From: Chrysopilus asiliformis
Taxonomy: Eukaryota > Arthropoda > Insecta > Diptera > Rhagionidae
DNA: 64,000 bases
Assembly (NCBI GenBank): GCA_964034945.1
Contig: OZ035960.1
Span: forward strand, 12,345,457-12,409,456
Reading direction: 5' to 3'
The notes beneath the pieces are model-generated. The model worked only from the letters and a program-made list of their open reading frames with translations. It was not told where the DNA came from and made no database searches. Of this stretch, positions 36,235-48,200 are shown piece by piece (positions within the stretch are counted from its first letter, which is position 1; each line of letters begins with the position of its first letter). Position numbers and translations under genes: made by a program.

Positions 36235-36390
36235 AATTTTACGGCATTTGTTTTTGAAATTTCCACAAGGTTCGTGAGGAATTTTCTGTTAAAGAACAAA
36301 ATCGGCCGCCGACCTGTTTTGACTTTTCTGTCATCTGCGATAGTGAAAATACGTTCCACATCTTAACCGCAGGTATTGTTTTTTATTTGG

Positions 36391-36440
36391 GAAAATTGAA
36401 CTTCAATTTGGGTGATTGACCCAAATTGTAGTTCAATTTC
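36391..36440. repeat. 22-bp inverted repeat (hairpin)
   Basis: Left gaacttcaatttgggt and right acccaaattgtagttc with extra matches outside and a five-base loop. It is followed at 36540-36623 by a second facing pair (aacacaagaggtc / gacctcttgtgtt), so the area may be a decayed MITE. Confidence 0.6.
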
Positions 36441-36723
36441 CTTAACAAGGTCTGGGACCGTAGCATGGGATAATCAACATTAATTTTGCCTGAAGCTGTA
36501 TTTTATTTCACAGTTTCCACCAATTGCATGACTCCCTATGAAACACAAGAGGTCGTAAAGTAGGGATCGGAGCTTAATTTTTTAAATTTGTGCTTGAGAC
36601 CACCATTTGGTGACCTCTTGTGTTACTGGATTCAAATTTCGCGACTGTTGTCGAAAACAACAGGACAATTGCGGTATGGATAAAATTGCCTCGCCCCAGT
36701 CGCCTGACTTGATTTACCTAATA

Positions 36724-36970
36724 CAGTAATCCCTCTAACTGCGCGATTTCTAACTGCGCGGTTTCGCAACTGCGCGGTTAAGTTTTTAATACAAAAATTT
36801 CGAACTGCGCGGTAAAAATTTCGCAGCTGCGCGGTTTTTTTATAATTTTTGTTTAAAAACACATGTTCCTAACCCCAAAATTTCATACTAAGTAGGGTTC
36901 ACAGTGCGCGGTTTCGGTTTGCGCGCTCTTTTTGTGGAACGTATCTACCGCGCAGTTGGAGGGATTACTG
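36724..36970. mobile_element. pogo/Tigger-type MITE with TA duplication
   Basis: The ends CAGTAATCCCTCTAACTGCG and CGCAGTTGGAGGGATTACTG are inverted repeats of about 24 bp, flanked by TA (36722-36723 and 36971-36972). CAGT...CCCTC ends with TA targets are typical of pogo/Tigger elements. The left half holds five spaced copies of a (a)ctgcgcggt motif. 247 bp, noncoding. Confidence 0.8.
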
Positions 36971-37110
36971 TAATACTATCCTATTATGGCGGCATTTTTC
37001 AATATATCGTGAAAAGTTCTACCATCATGGAATATTATTATTAGTCATCATGGGCGACAGTTCATGTTCACAGCGAGACGATAAATACGAAGTTTTGAAC
37101 TGAAGAGGGC

Positions 37111-37367
37111 AAAAAGAATTCAGGGCAGCAATCATGTATTTCGACGCGTCTCTGTCTTTCGACTTCGACGCATCTTTTAATTCTTAACTTCGCCATATCT
37201 GCAGCTTGAAATTTCGCGGAATCGTCACTATGAATCGAAACGTGATTCTGACTGTCACTCCAAGAAATTTGAAGCTGCTTATATGGCGAAGTCAAGAGTT
37301 AAAAGCTGCGTCAAAGTCGAAAGACAGAGACGCGTCGGAATACATGATTGTCGTCCAGAATGATTTT
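37111..37367. repeat. long foldback, about 104-bp arms, about 49-bp loop
   Basis: The left arm (around caatcatgtatttcgacgcg) is matched by the complementary right arm (cgcgtcggaatacatgattg). In the inner 87 bases I count about eight mismatches, roughly 91 percent identity. The loop itself contains facing gaatc/gattc words. The small open frames on both strands inside the arms are by-products. Confidence 0.85.
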
Positions 37368-37399
37368 GGCCTGAAAAATTTATTAAGGATTTGAAAATA

Positions 37400-38456
37400 A
37401 TTTTCAATTGTTGAGATGAATCTGTCCAATGTGGAGTGAAAGAAAAGCACAAAAGATCTTAATTGCATAAATATCTTTAATTTGATGTTAAAGATAAACG
37501 CGTTGCATATATCAGACGAGTAAAATCCAAATTTTACTCAAACTCATACGAAAATAACGCAGTATTTCTCATTACAGCATTTATTTGATTAAAACAAATC
37601 CTGATTTACTTGAAAATTAATGCATTTCACTTTAAAAAAAAATTCATTATTGCAACCTTTAGCGTAAAAAGCCTTGAGATTAACCAATATATTTTAATTG
37701 GCGACATTGCAGATGGCAACTGACAGAAAATATGCATTAGAATATCAAAAAGTTACGTGATACAACATTTGATTGCGACTAAAAGATTTGAAAGAATATT
37801 ACGACATTCAATCCGAAAGATAAAATGCATGAAAACATTTTGTACATTTTTTTAGCAACTTAAAAAACTCTTCTACAATGTCTGCGGTATCGGATTTTTA
37901 ATCGAATTCTATGGAAACTTTCAAGCAAAATTCTTCAATCGACGAAAAAAAAAACAACAACAAAAAAAAGTCTGCTTAATTTTTGACCAAAGATAAATGA
38001 TGTATATGAAAACAATATAATATGTAAAATGATTTAGAGATTTTCTAAAGAGACTACTAGTTATTAAAAATGTTTACAACATTATTGATTTTTTTGCTTG
38101 TTGACTTTTCAATCTACAAATCTATGTTTCATTTTCTTTACAAATATAAAAAAATATCATTTTTTACCATTTGTTTTCATATTTTTTTTCAACGTTCTTG
38201 ATTCTCTTTTAATATTATTAATATTTATTTTTAAATTTCCTCTAAATAAATATTTTTTTTCTGTTTATACATTTACGAAGTTTTAAGACACTTTTTGTAA
38301 TATTTTCATTTTTTTTATTGTTTGTTAAATTCCCAATCCATAAATTTTAGTTGTGTGTTTTTTTTGTGGAGATTTGTTGTATTTTTTTTTAAATATATTT
38401 CTATATATATATGAGAATAATGCTATTAAAATAGAAAAGGTTTTTTTTTATAATTT
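37400..38456. other. NCOA6 3' flank and presumed 3' UTR
   Basis: AT-rich sequence downstream of the last NCOA6 stop codon (38457-38459) on the minus strand. A polyadenylation hexamer candidate (AATAAA, minus) lies at 38224-38229; others are possible in this A/T-rich stretch. Confidence 0.4.
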
Positions 38457-39202
38457 TTAGCGTTTCATGACAATTGGTATAGCAACTAATGAAACGGATA
38501 ATTTACTTTGATCCTCATCGCTTTCGCGGCCATTATTTTCAACATTCTCACCTTGATAGTATGTCTTATTGGTGTTTGACGTGCTTGTATTTGCTTTATT
38601 CGTACTAATTATGTTTCCACTATTATTATCACCGTTGTGATCGTCCACATTACTGTCGGACTCGTCCTCCGATGAAGATGTCATCACGGGCGAAAGTTCA
38701 TCATCCGACAGATCGTAATCACTGATCGAATTCGGTTCCATGTCGTCTTCCTGATCATCGTCCAATGCTGGCATAACAGCCTTTGAGGTATAGTAGAAGC
38801 TACTGCTGCCACCCACTGCTGGTGGTGGGGGTGGCGGTGATACAGACGACGACGTGCCAGAAGATTGAACTCTTTGCGATTGATATTGCCTAACACTGTA
38901 CGTGGCTCCATGATGGCGATTGACTTCTGATGGTGGTGAGTCTTCAACATCGCTAATATTAATTTCGTGTTGCGGTTGTTGTTGCTGCTGCTGCTGCTGT
39001 TGTTGATGATAGAAAATTGAATTTTGGTGGAAAATTTCATCAATATCTTCTAGTTTGTCGAATATGTCAGTGTCCTGTGGATCGAACGGGTTCTCGCCCA
39101 AATTGCTCAAGAAATCATTAGAGTCGTCGTCATTGTCGTCTGAAATTGCAATTATCTGCGCCCCGGCCAAAAACGGACTGTCTATTGTTTGAACCGCATC
39201 AG
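38457..39202 (-). CDS. Ncoa6: alternative acidic, polyQ C-terminal exon of NCOA6
   Basis: The acceptor gcgttccag ends at 39203 on the minus strand; the exon then reads (G)CT GAT GCG GTT, in phase with the phase-1 donor of the large NCOA6 exon. It encodes 248 residues: DAVQTIDSPFLAGAQIIAIS, an Asp/Asn-rich block, FDPQDTDIFDKLEDIDEIF, ten Gln, six Pro, and Ser/Asp/Glu-rich stretches such as DYDLSDDELSPVMTSSSEDE, ending VAIPIVMKR. CAG-rich codons and the absence of stops over 248 codons in AT-rich DNA argue it is coding. Joined to the large exon it would give about 2,723 residues. The acceptor 78 nt upstream gives a short basic tail instead. It might alternatively be an exon of a separate gene. 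Confidence 0.6.
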
Positions 39203-39221
39203 CTGGAACGCAAGCGATTGG

Positions 39222-42200
39222 TCACTTACTATCACGAGATCCGCGACGTCGTCTACCTTCTGCCACGGTTTCATTTCCAGCTAAACAACAACAAAAAAAA
39301 AACGAAATTTTGGTTACAATTAATTCATTTTTTTTAATAAGGACAATAAAAATTGTTTTATAGTCTATTGCCGGGTAACCATGTGAAATCAGCCCTTACT
39401 CCGATTTGGTTGATTTTTTTTTGGAAGTCGCTTATCATGAATCTTAAGTCGTGGCAAATTTTCAGTTCCCAAAAATTTATACTGGTGCCGATCATGGAAT
39501 ACGGCTGAGATTCCCTTCACCCATTCGATTCACTTTCACTTGACGCTGGTATCATTCAATACGGCGTTTAACAAATCGTTCGGTAAGTATTTTTCCTGTG
39601 TCTTTGCTAATTTTGACAACTAAAGAAGTTATATTTTTGGTTTTTGTCCCTCACTCAGATACGCAATGAAAGTGGCGCGTATTTGAAATGTCAAATTTTC
39701 TTCAGTCATTCACAATCGCTCAATATATCGTGAAAAATGCTGCCATCATCAAGTGAATGATTCACAACTCCCTTCGAACGTTTTCAATGATCGAAAAACG
39801 ACAGATACGCACTCACGGGTCTCACGCCGTATTCCATGATCGGTACCACTGTGATTATACCAAAGGGTATATTAAATTTGCCTTGCCGTTTGTACCGCCA
39901 AGATCCCATCATCACACACAAAAATGAATTACACCAGTGTGTTTAGAATGATAAAAATAATTAATTTTTGCATGTCCGTCCGTCTGTGGCACGGATTGAG
40001 CTAGAGATTTGAAATTTTACGCAGATTCATTTTTCGTTTTCGTTAATGGGCAAAAATGGACCATTAGGGGGGGTACCCCCCATACGAATGAAATCGTATT
40101 TTGCGAATATCTTAAAAACGGTGCATCTTATCAAAAAAGTGCAAGAACAAAAGTTTTTTAGGATATGATTCTACATAAAACTCCCATACATCAAAATCTG
40201 ATTGGAATAAATTTTAAAAAATCTTATTGGAAAATTTGACTTCAAATGAAATTTTGATACGCCCCGTTCACTTAAATCTCCATACAGGTTTTCAATAATT
40301 GTGAGATTGGCATTGAAAAAGTGAATCGATCGGATTTGAAAAAGGTGAACCGGATTCGTTTGATAAGCGAGGCGCAGCGGATCCGTAATCGGAAACTAAA
40401 ATAAGACCTATGCATTTAAAGTCCCTTACAAATTTATTAACAACAAATATTTCTTCTTAGAATATGTCACGCCAATTTTCGGCTTTGAATTTGTTGTTTT
40501 ATTTGTGCAAATACAAACCTTTTATGGATGGAAAAATGTCTAAATATGTTTGACTGCCTTTAAAAATCGCACGATACGCCTACACAACGTAGTTGGTATG
40601 CTCTTGGGATTTTTAATGATTCCGGACATTCTATAAGACGGTTGGCATTAAAATTATTGTTTGTTTGTTATCATAAAACTCAAAAACGGCAGGGCAAAAT
40701 TCAATGGGCGTTTTCGTTTTTGGCACCGGAGTCATGGCACCGAAGCAATTGCTACCTGTCAAAAATGAAGTCTGCTACCAAGAGTGCTGTCCCCGTGTTC
40801 GAGTATGCCGGAGTGAAGAACTGTCAAAACCTTCATAATGGGAGATCGCCGGTCAATTCTTGGATTAAGTTTTGCTGTTATTCATCAATTATTGAAAGAA
40901 TTTGATGAATATTATGCTGCACAATTGGAAACTAAAGATATGGAGATTATTTTAATGATATGAGCTTTGCTATTTGGAGAATCTAGTGCCGCACAACCTA
41001 TGAACAGTGACTTTCTTCGCTCACAGGATTCAATATAAATCAACACAGGCATAATCGAATTTATAGAATTTGAGGGACAGTTCAGTTTTAATCAAGTCAT
41101 CTACTATTTCCAAAAAATATCATATTTTACCATTTAGCCAATTGTTTAGCATGTATCTATCGCTCGTTTTGATTGATAAATAATTACCCGTCGAGACTTT
41201 CACATTTCCTTCTAACATGATTTTTGTCTGCAAAAAAAAAAACTTTAAGATTCAAAATAACGACCGACCGTTTCTTGGTGTCATTTGCTCCCGTACCAAG
41301 ACTAGGTCCAGCGGTGCTACCACCAAGAGTCAAAAGAGCTAAACTCGAACAGCCGGTGTCAGAATCATCTGACGCCAAAGTGGCAAATTCGAACAGTTTT
41401 TCTTGGCACCAATCGTAAGGTGCTAGCACCGTGTCAAAAACGAAAACGCACAATGAAACTTGGCAGCTAATTTAGTGATATATCGAGTTCGAACATAGTT
41501 TAGAAGCTGTTAATAAATCACATATTTTTTGATGGTCGGAGGGGGGTCTGTGGTACAAGACTCCATATAAAAAGTCTCGAACAATAGGACGAATGAATTT
41601 TGAATGAGGTGTCCGAAAAGCCGAAAATTAGCATGTCATTTTCTATGAATAGCTTTTTATAAGACATTTTATTTGGACAACTCTTTCGTCCCATCGCCAT
41701 ACAAAGATTTGGAGTAAGCGACATTTCTATCATTTCCATGGCATTGCAAAGATCCAAAAGAAAACAAGTATCGCGTGAGTTATCGAAAAATTTCATCTTC
41801 ACGCCTTAAAAATAAAGAATTTTTAGTTTCAAAGTCATTTTACCTGCACTTCGTGTCTTCCGTCGGGCATCGATCGCTGGGGCCACAGACGTATGATTCG
41901 CTTTATTCGCGTAATTCTTTGGATTCTCCGACGTAGGTTCGTTCTTGCCATAAATCATCTTGTTCGCGGCCGCACTAGCTCTAACACTTCGTCGGGTACT
42001 GATTTTATCGTCCTGCGAAGTAGATGTTGCCGCTGCGGCTGCGGCAGCTGCCGCTTGTTGAGCTTGAGTTGCACCACGCGTACAGGGATTATTTGGCGGA
42101 TGACTATGACTCGATGTGGAGCCCGGAGTACCCGGAACTGAGCCAGACATCGAATTTGTAGTAGATGACGGTTGCGTTGCACCCGTAGATGATCCCGAAC

Positions 42201-45200
42201 TCGACGCAGGAGAAGATGTTGCGGACGACAATGACGATCCGTTGCCTTTGATTGTCTTGGCAGCGGAATGGGATGATGAGTTAATGGCATTTGGGTTTGG
42301 ATTTTGCGAATTTCCCGCTGCTGTTGCAGCATTGCCACCTGTTGAGGTATTTGATGTTGTTGTTGTTGTGGTGGCTGCTGCTGCCGCCGCTGTCGATGGA
42401 GCGACAGAACTTGCTGCCACTGTTACTGCTACCGTTGAGCTAGAGTTTGCCGATCCCGCTGTCGTCCCGGTGGAGGTGTTCAAATGTTTACTCATTTGAG
42501 TGATTCGATGATTCCGCAGGACTTTATCCTTATCAGCGATCGTCATTGTTGAAGCCACCTTAGATGATGGATACTTGGAGCTGCGAACTTTCCCTGCAAC
42601 TTCAATTAGAGGTTCATCAGAATCGGATGACTCGTCGTTCTTTTTATTAGTCTTTTTACTTGCTGTTGATGAATTCCCATCTGAACTACCACCACTATTA
42701 CTACCACCACCAGTTGTACCTGTTGTTGCTGCTGCTCCTGCTGCTGTTCCCGATGTTCCCACGGACGGTGATCCTTTTTTACCACCGCCAGCCGCACCAA
42801 AACTTCTGCTTGTCATCGTCGCCTCGCCAGCACTGCTATTAGCACCGGAGTTCGCATTCAAACGAGTCTTTTTGCTGCTATTCGCAACCGCAGAATTGCT
42901 GGAATTGTTGCCGCCACTCCCTCGACCAGGTGTGTCATCACTGACTGAGGATTGCGTCGAACTTTCAGATCCTTGACGTTTTCGCTTGCCCGTGAGTAAT
43001 GTCGAATTGCCACCTTTGCCAGCGGTGATCTTCGGACTCAATCTATCGATGGCGCCTACCGTTAATCGTAGATTCGATTTGATATTGCTGGCCGCGGTAT
43101 TCGCCGGCGAATCGAGAAGCTGGGGAGTCTGTCTGGTTGGGTCCAGAGGACTTTCCAACTTGCTGCTGGCTCTCGTTCGGACGCGTGATGTCTCATTATC
43201 ACTATGAGCTGGAATTTCAATTGTAATTGGCGTTAGTACTTCTTTGCTAGATAAATGCTCCTTCCCATTCGACGGTGGCGATGATGAATCGGTGATTTTA
43301 TCACAAGTTTCTTGCTGCTGCTGCTGCGGCGTTTGTGATTGTTCGCGATCTTGTTCGTTTATTGCTTCCATTTTAATATCAGTAGCGACAGTTGTTGTTA
43401 CAATTGACGGCATTGCTGTTGTAGTCGTGGCAGCCGCTGTCACTGTAGTCGTCGTCGTCGCTGTCTCCTCACCACTCGATTGTATCACATTTTTGTCAAA
43501 TTTTTCATCATTGACAGATGATGCTTGAATACCAATCACAACAATATTCTTCTTCTCCTTCTCATCGGAATGATGTTGATGTTCCGCCATCGATGATGTC
43601 GTCAATTTGGTATTTGATTTGATGTTTTTCTTGCAACATTCATCAATCAATTGCGTTTCGAGTGAAACCTTCGAACTAATCTCTTTATTCTCATTTAGGT
43701 CACATCGTTCAACCTTAATCAGTTTCTCATCGCTAGCGCCAATTATAATATTATTTAGATTTGAATGCTCGATTTTTGGAGCACACAGGACTATTTTCTC
43801 ATCAGTCAAATTTTGTAGGAGGCATTCCTCCTTCATAATATGGTCACCGTTCAATTTCTGGCTAGGACTTTCAACTGGCGTTAGAAAATGCTCGCTAATA
43901 CCTTCCATTTTAGCTAGGGCTGCCTCAATATCACCGATACTCGTCAAATCGTCGACATTCACGTTCAGCTCCTTCGATTCCAATGAAATGGTGGTCTTAT
44001 GAGCGTTGGTATCGTTTCGCGTTAATACCTTTGACGCTGCATCGCTTTGCTGAGGACTGGCAGACTGATGTGGACTCTTCTCCGATAGAGCGTCCATCGA
44101 TTCGATCCCACTGTCCTCCCCTTGAGCTTGAGATCCCGGCGAACTACGAACATTGTTATTCGGAGTGCCGCCATTGCCACTGCTAATCGTGCTACTACTA
44201 CTACTGCTGCTACTACTACTACTGCTACTTCGGCTATTATTATTATTATTGCTGGTGGTATTTGCAGCAGCATTGCCTGAAACTGAATTCACTTCATTTG
44301 CCACATTTCCTGCGGACAGGCTGGTGGCAGCTTCTGATGATTTTTGTCGTGATTCGGTGCCAGTCAGCGTTGACGATCCTATTGCACTTTCTACAGTCGT
44401 CGGCCGATCCGAATGATTCGCTGAGCTAATGATCGGCGTTGGCAGCGACTCCGAAATTGTCGTCGATAGCTGATCAACAACAGTCAGACTGTGTTCTAAT
44501 TCATCGAGACAGTTTGTACTTTTACTAGGATGGGCCACATCAGGTGCGGGCGATAAAGTACTTTTTGTTACTTTGCTATCCAACGATGATGGTGACGATT
44601 GCGACGTTACGGCTTGATCTTGTGAATTGTGTTCATTTGCCTGATTGATATTCGTTAATATACTACTAATATTGCCTTTTTCAAGCGTTTTGCCGTCTAT
44701 TCTATGAATCTCGAGGAGTTTCTGTTTGAATTTCTCCTCACTGATGGCATCCGAGCTGCCCTGGGGCAGCAGGCAAGATAAATTCTGTTTACTATTATTG
44801 GCTACAGTTTCTGGACTACCCCCTCTCGCACTTGACTCCATCACGGAAGAACTAATCGATGCAGACAATGTTGTACTGGCTGTGGCCACTATTGCTGTTG
44901 TTGCTGTCGCATACGACGAGGAGCATGTGGCTATTGCTACCGTAGATGATGCTAATGGGGAAATTATCGTGGCACCCGATGATGATGTTGCACTGATTGT
45001 GATTGGTGGGCTTTTGCCGGGATCTTTGATTGTATTACTGATTGGTGGCGATTTACAGCTATTTTTAACAACAACTAATGGTTTGCCGGATTTAATGAAA
45101 CTTTTATGGATTTTATTGCTATATGTTTGACTATTGTTATTATTGTTGTTGTTACTCTTCTGGTTTTTTGATAGCGACGAGTGTTGTGGAAGCGTTCCAA

Positions 45201-48200
45201 CATTTGTGGAACCAATCGGACCTTTTAAATGCCCGTACGGATCAGATTCTGACTGCTGCTGCTGCTGTTGTTGTTGGTGGTGGTGTTGTTGTAGTAAATT
45301 CTGCTGGTGTTGATTTTGCTGCTGCTGCTGATGGTGTAGTTGTTGTTGCTGCAGTAGATGCTGTTCCAAAGTCTGCGAAATTCTACGCTTTTTAGTCTCT
45401 GGACAAATCAAACCGTTCGGATTGTGAAGTAAATCCGATGCATTTCGCTTGCTTGACGGTGCTGCAATTTTACTAATCGATTTACTACTGTCAAAATCCT
45501 CACCATTCTCAATGGTTGATTTACTGTTATTATTGCTTAGGTGGTGATAATCCTCACTAGCTACAACGGATGTAAGGCGAGACGATGTTGGCTTTCCCTG
45601 ACTAATCAATTTATTCATTAAATGCGGATGATGATGATTTTTTGTCGATGACATTAAATCTTCATTGCTCTGCAGATATCGATTCGAAGACTGTTGCTGC
45701 TGTTGATCATCCAGCATATTGCAATTGTTACGCTTGATTTGACTCTTTTTACTACTATAGCCGCCATCATCCTCTTCGCCGCCACTCTGTGATTTCTTTC
45801 GATCCTTTTTTGAGTTTTTTATTACGATCGAATTTTTGCCACGCAAACTAATGTGCAACGGAGGTACACGCAGCTCCTCGCCAGCAGGAGATGAACTCGA
45901 CGAATTCAATGGATTGTGCTGCTGTTGGTGGTGCTGTTGTCCAGCGGCCGTTGTCGGACTTGAGCTAGGCGTCATGGCCAACGACGAAGACGACGTAGAC
46001 GATAAAATACCTGAGTTTGTCGATGACGCACTGATGGCGGTTTGGGCTCGTTTCGGCGATTGAACGAAACTAATGTCCACCTTGTAGGCGGGTGTTACAG
46101 GCTCCGATTTCTCTAATTTCAAACGCAATTTGATTTTTTCAGCCGGTGAGTCCTTATTATCCATCGTGGTCGAGATTAGTTTCGCTTTCGCGGTTTTCTC
46201 TTTAGACTGTTTACTTTTCCCACTGATCTTATCTTTGATGCCCTGCTGCAGTTTCTCGCGCAGCAGCGTTCCCTTGAGACCCAATTTACTCTTCTTGCTG
46301 CTACTCGACGAACCACTGCTAGCGCCGCCACTAAACTCTCGACGATCCTTCTTCGATTTTGAATATCTGGATCGACCAGACGCTTCCGAATTGCTGGATC
46401 TCTCCGTGTCGCTATGATCGGACGCCTTCGAGAAAGCCGTGCTACATGAATTCTCATCGTCAGAGTACAGTGAATTCGAGACCTCCGAATTGAATTCATT
46501 GAAGGCGTCAACGTTTTCAGCCTCTGGCTCTGAATCGCTCTCCTCGCTGGGCATTGGTTCAAGTTCGCCAGTTAACGGATTTATCAGATATTGCCTCTGT
46601 TTCCCACTACTTGTCAGGGACTGTTGTTCCATTTTGGAGCCACCACCACCACCAGTGACTTCAGTATTGCTGCTACCCGCAGCACTATTACCACTTGTGG
46701 GCTTTTCCAAGGCGGTGCCGCCAAAATTTGACGACGGTTGCATAGCACCAGCCCCACCAACCCCTGCTACTGAAGAAGAAGACGACGACGTCAGAGGAGG
46801 TCCAACACCTGTCGGTGGCTCCTGATCGATGAGATCCAAATCTAAATCCTTTGCGTCCAGCAGAGATTCAAGGGCGTTCTTGCAGTCCAGACCAAGCGCT
46901 GAATCCAAATCGCCCACATTCAGATTCGGCAACAGTGAATCCAAGTCGTTTTTGGTTAATTCGTCCAGATCGGATAGATTGCCGAGGCCGAGCGGATCAC
47001 CGCCGAGTTTATCGTTGCCTCCTCCATCTCCGCTCGACGTTGACGATTGACTCATCTGCTGCTGCTGAAGGTTGTATTGCATTTGATAGCGAGTGAACTC
47101 CTGGAAACTGGATTTGGTCGCCGAGTCCATCGGCTTGAAAGGCCACCGTGGATGATTGTAGTTTGATCCAATTGCCTGTTGCTGCTGCTGCTGCGGCATC
47201 TGTTGATGTTGCTGCTGCGACTGCGGCTGGTGATGATGATTTAGTACTGGACCGATATTTGCCTGCTGCAGAGCTGCGATATTCGTCTGTTGAGCAGCAG
47301 CGGCCACAACGGCGTTCGGATGAGGCGATGGCGGTGGAGTGACGTATTGCTGTTGCGGTGAATGCTGCTGCAGCGGATGTCGAAACGTTTGCTGCTGCTG
47401 TTGTTGTTGGACAGCATTGATAAGTTGTGGTTGCTGCTGAAATCTCTGAATTTGTGCATTCGCTGGATGCATAATTTGCTGCTGTTGTCGCAACAAGTGC
47501 TGCTGCTGTTGAAGTGGAAACCTCTGCTGCATTCTAATGCCGACATTCGATTGCATTGGACCACCTAACAAATTTGGATTGAGAATGGTTGACGAATGCG
47601 ACTGCTGATTAATAACTGTGGCTGCGGGGGCAACCACCGAAACTATTGATGATGTGTTATGAGCTGTCTGCTGAGTCGCATTTAATGTTGAAATATTCGA
47701 AATTGTTTGTGAAGAAGAAGGCACTGGCATCGCAGGATTCAGACTAATGTTGGTGCTATTACTACTGCCACCGTTCGGATTCATTCCGCTACTATTCACT
47801 AAGATTTGATTGCCCGAGAGTAGAACACCCTCGTTTGATAGATGATGATTGACAACAGTTGCCGATGAACCGATGTGTACATCGTTTTGCTGTTGTGCTT
47901 TTATGATATTCGGAACGATTGCTTGATGAATGGGCGATTGCCCGGAAACTACAGTCGACGCTGCTGCTGGCGACGATGGCGGAGGTGTCACTACCGGTGG
48001 CGCCTGTCGCTGCTTGATTTGCCCGACACCGTCATTTTGCAGTAGATTAACTAGAAGTGGTGATGATATTGCGATATTATTGCCACCAACTGCTGAGCCG
48101 AGAGGCAACGACATGGCATTCGATTGCTGTTGCTGGACTGCAGCAATTTGTGCCTTGCCAATTACATTTGGATACGGTGGGGGTGGAGGTTGCACAAATT

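Noticed and set aside
36632..36862. 76-codon minus frame with repeated RNRAVR
   Set aside because: Translation of the iterated ctgcgcgg words in the pogo-type MITE.
40642..41453. Frames of 64-89 codons in the last NCOA6 intron
   Set aside because: They lie within an inverted-repeat element and have no splice signals or family likeness.
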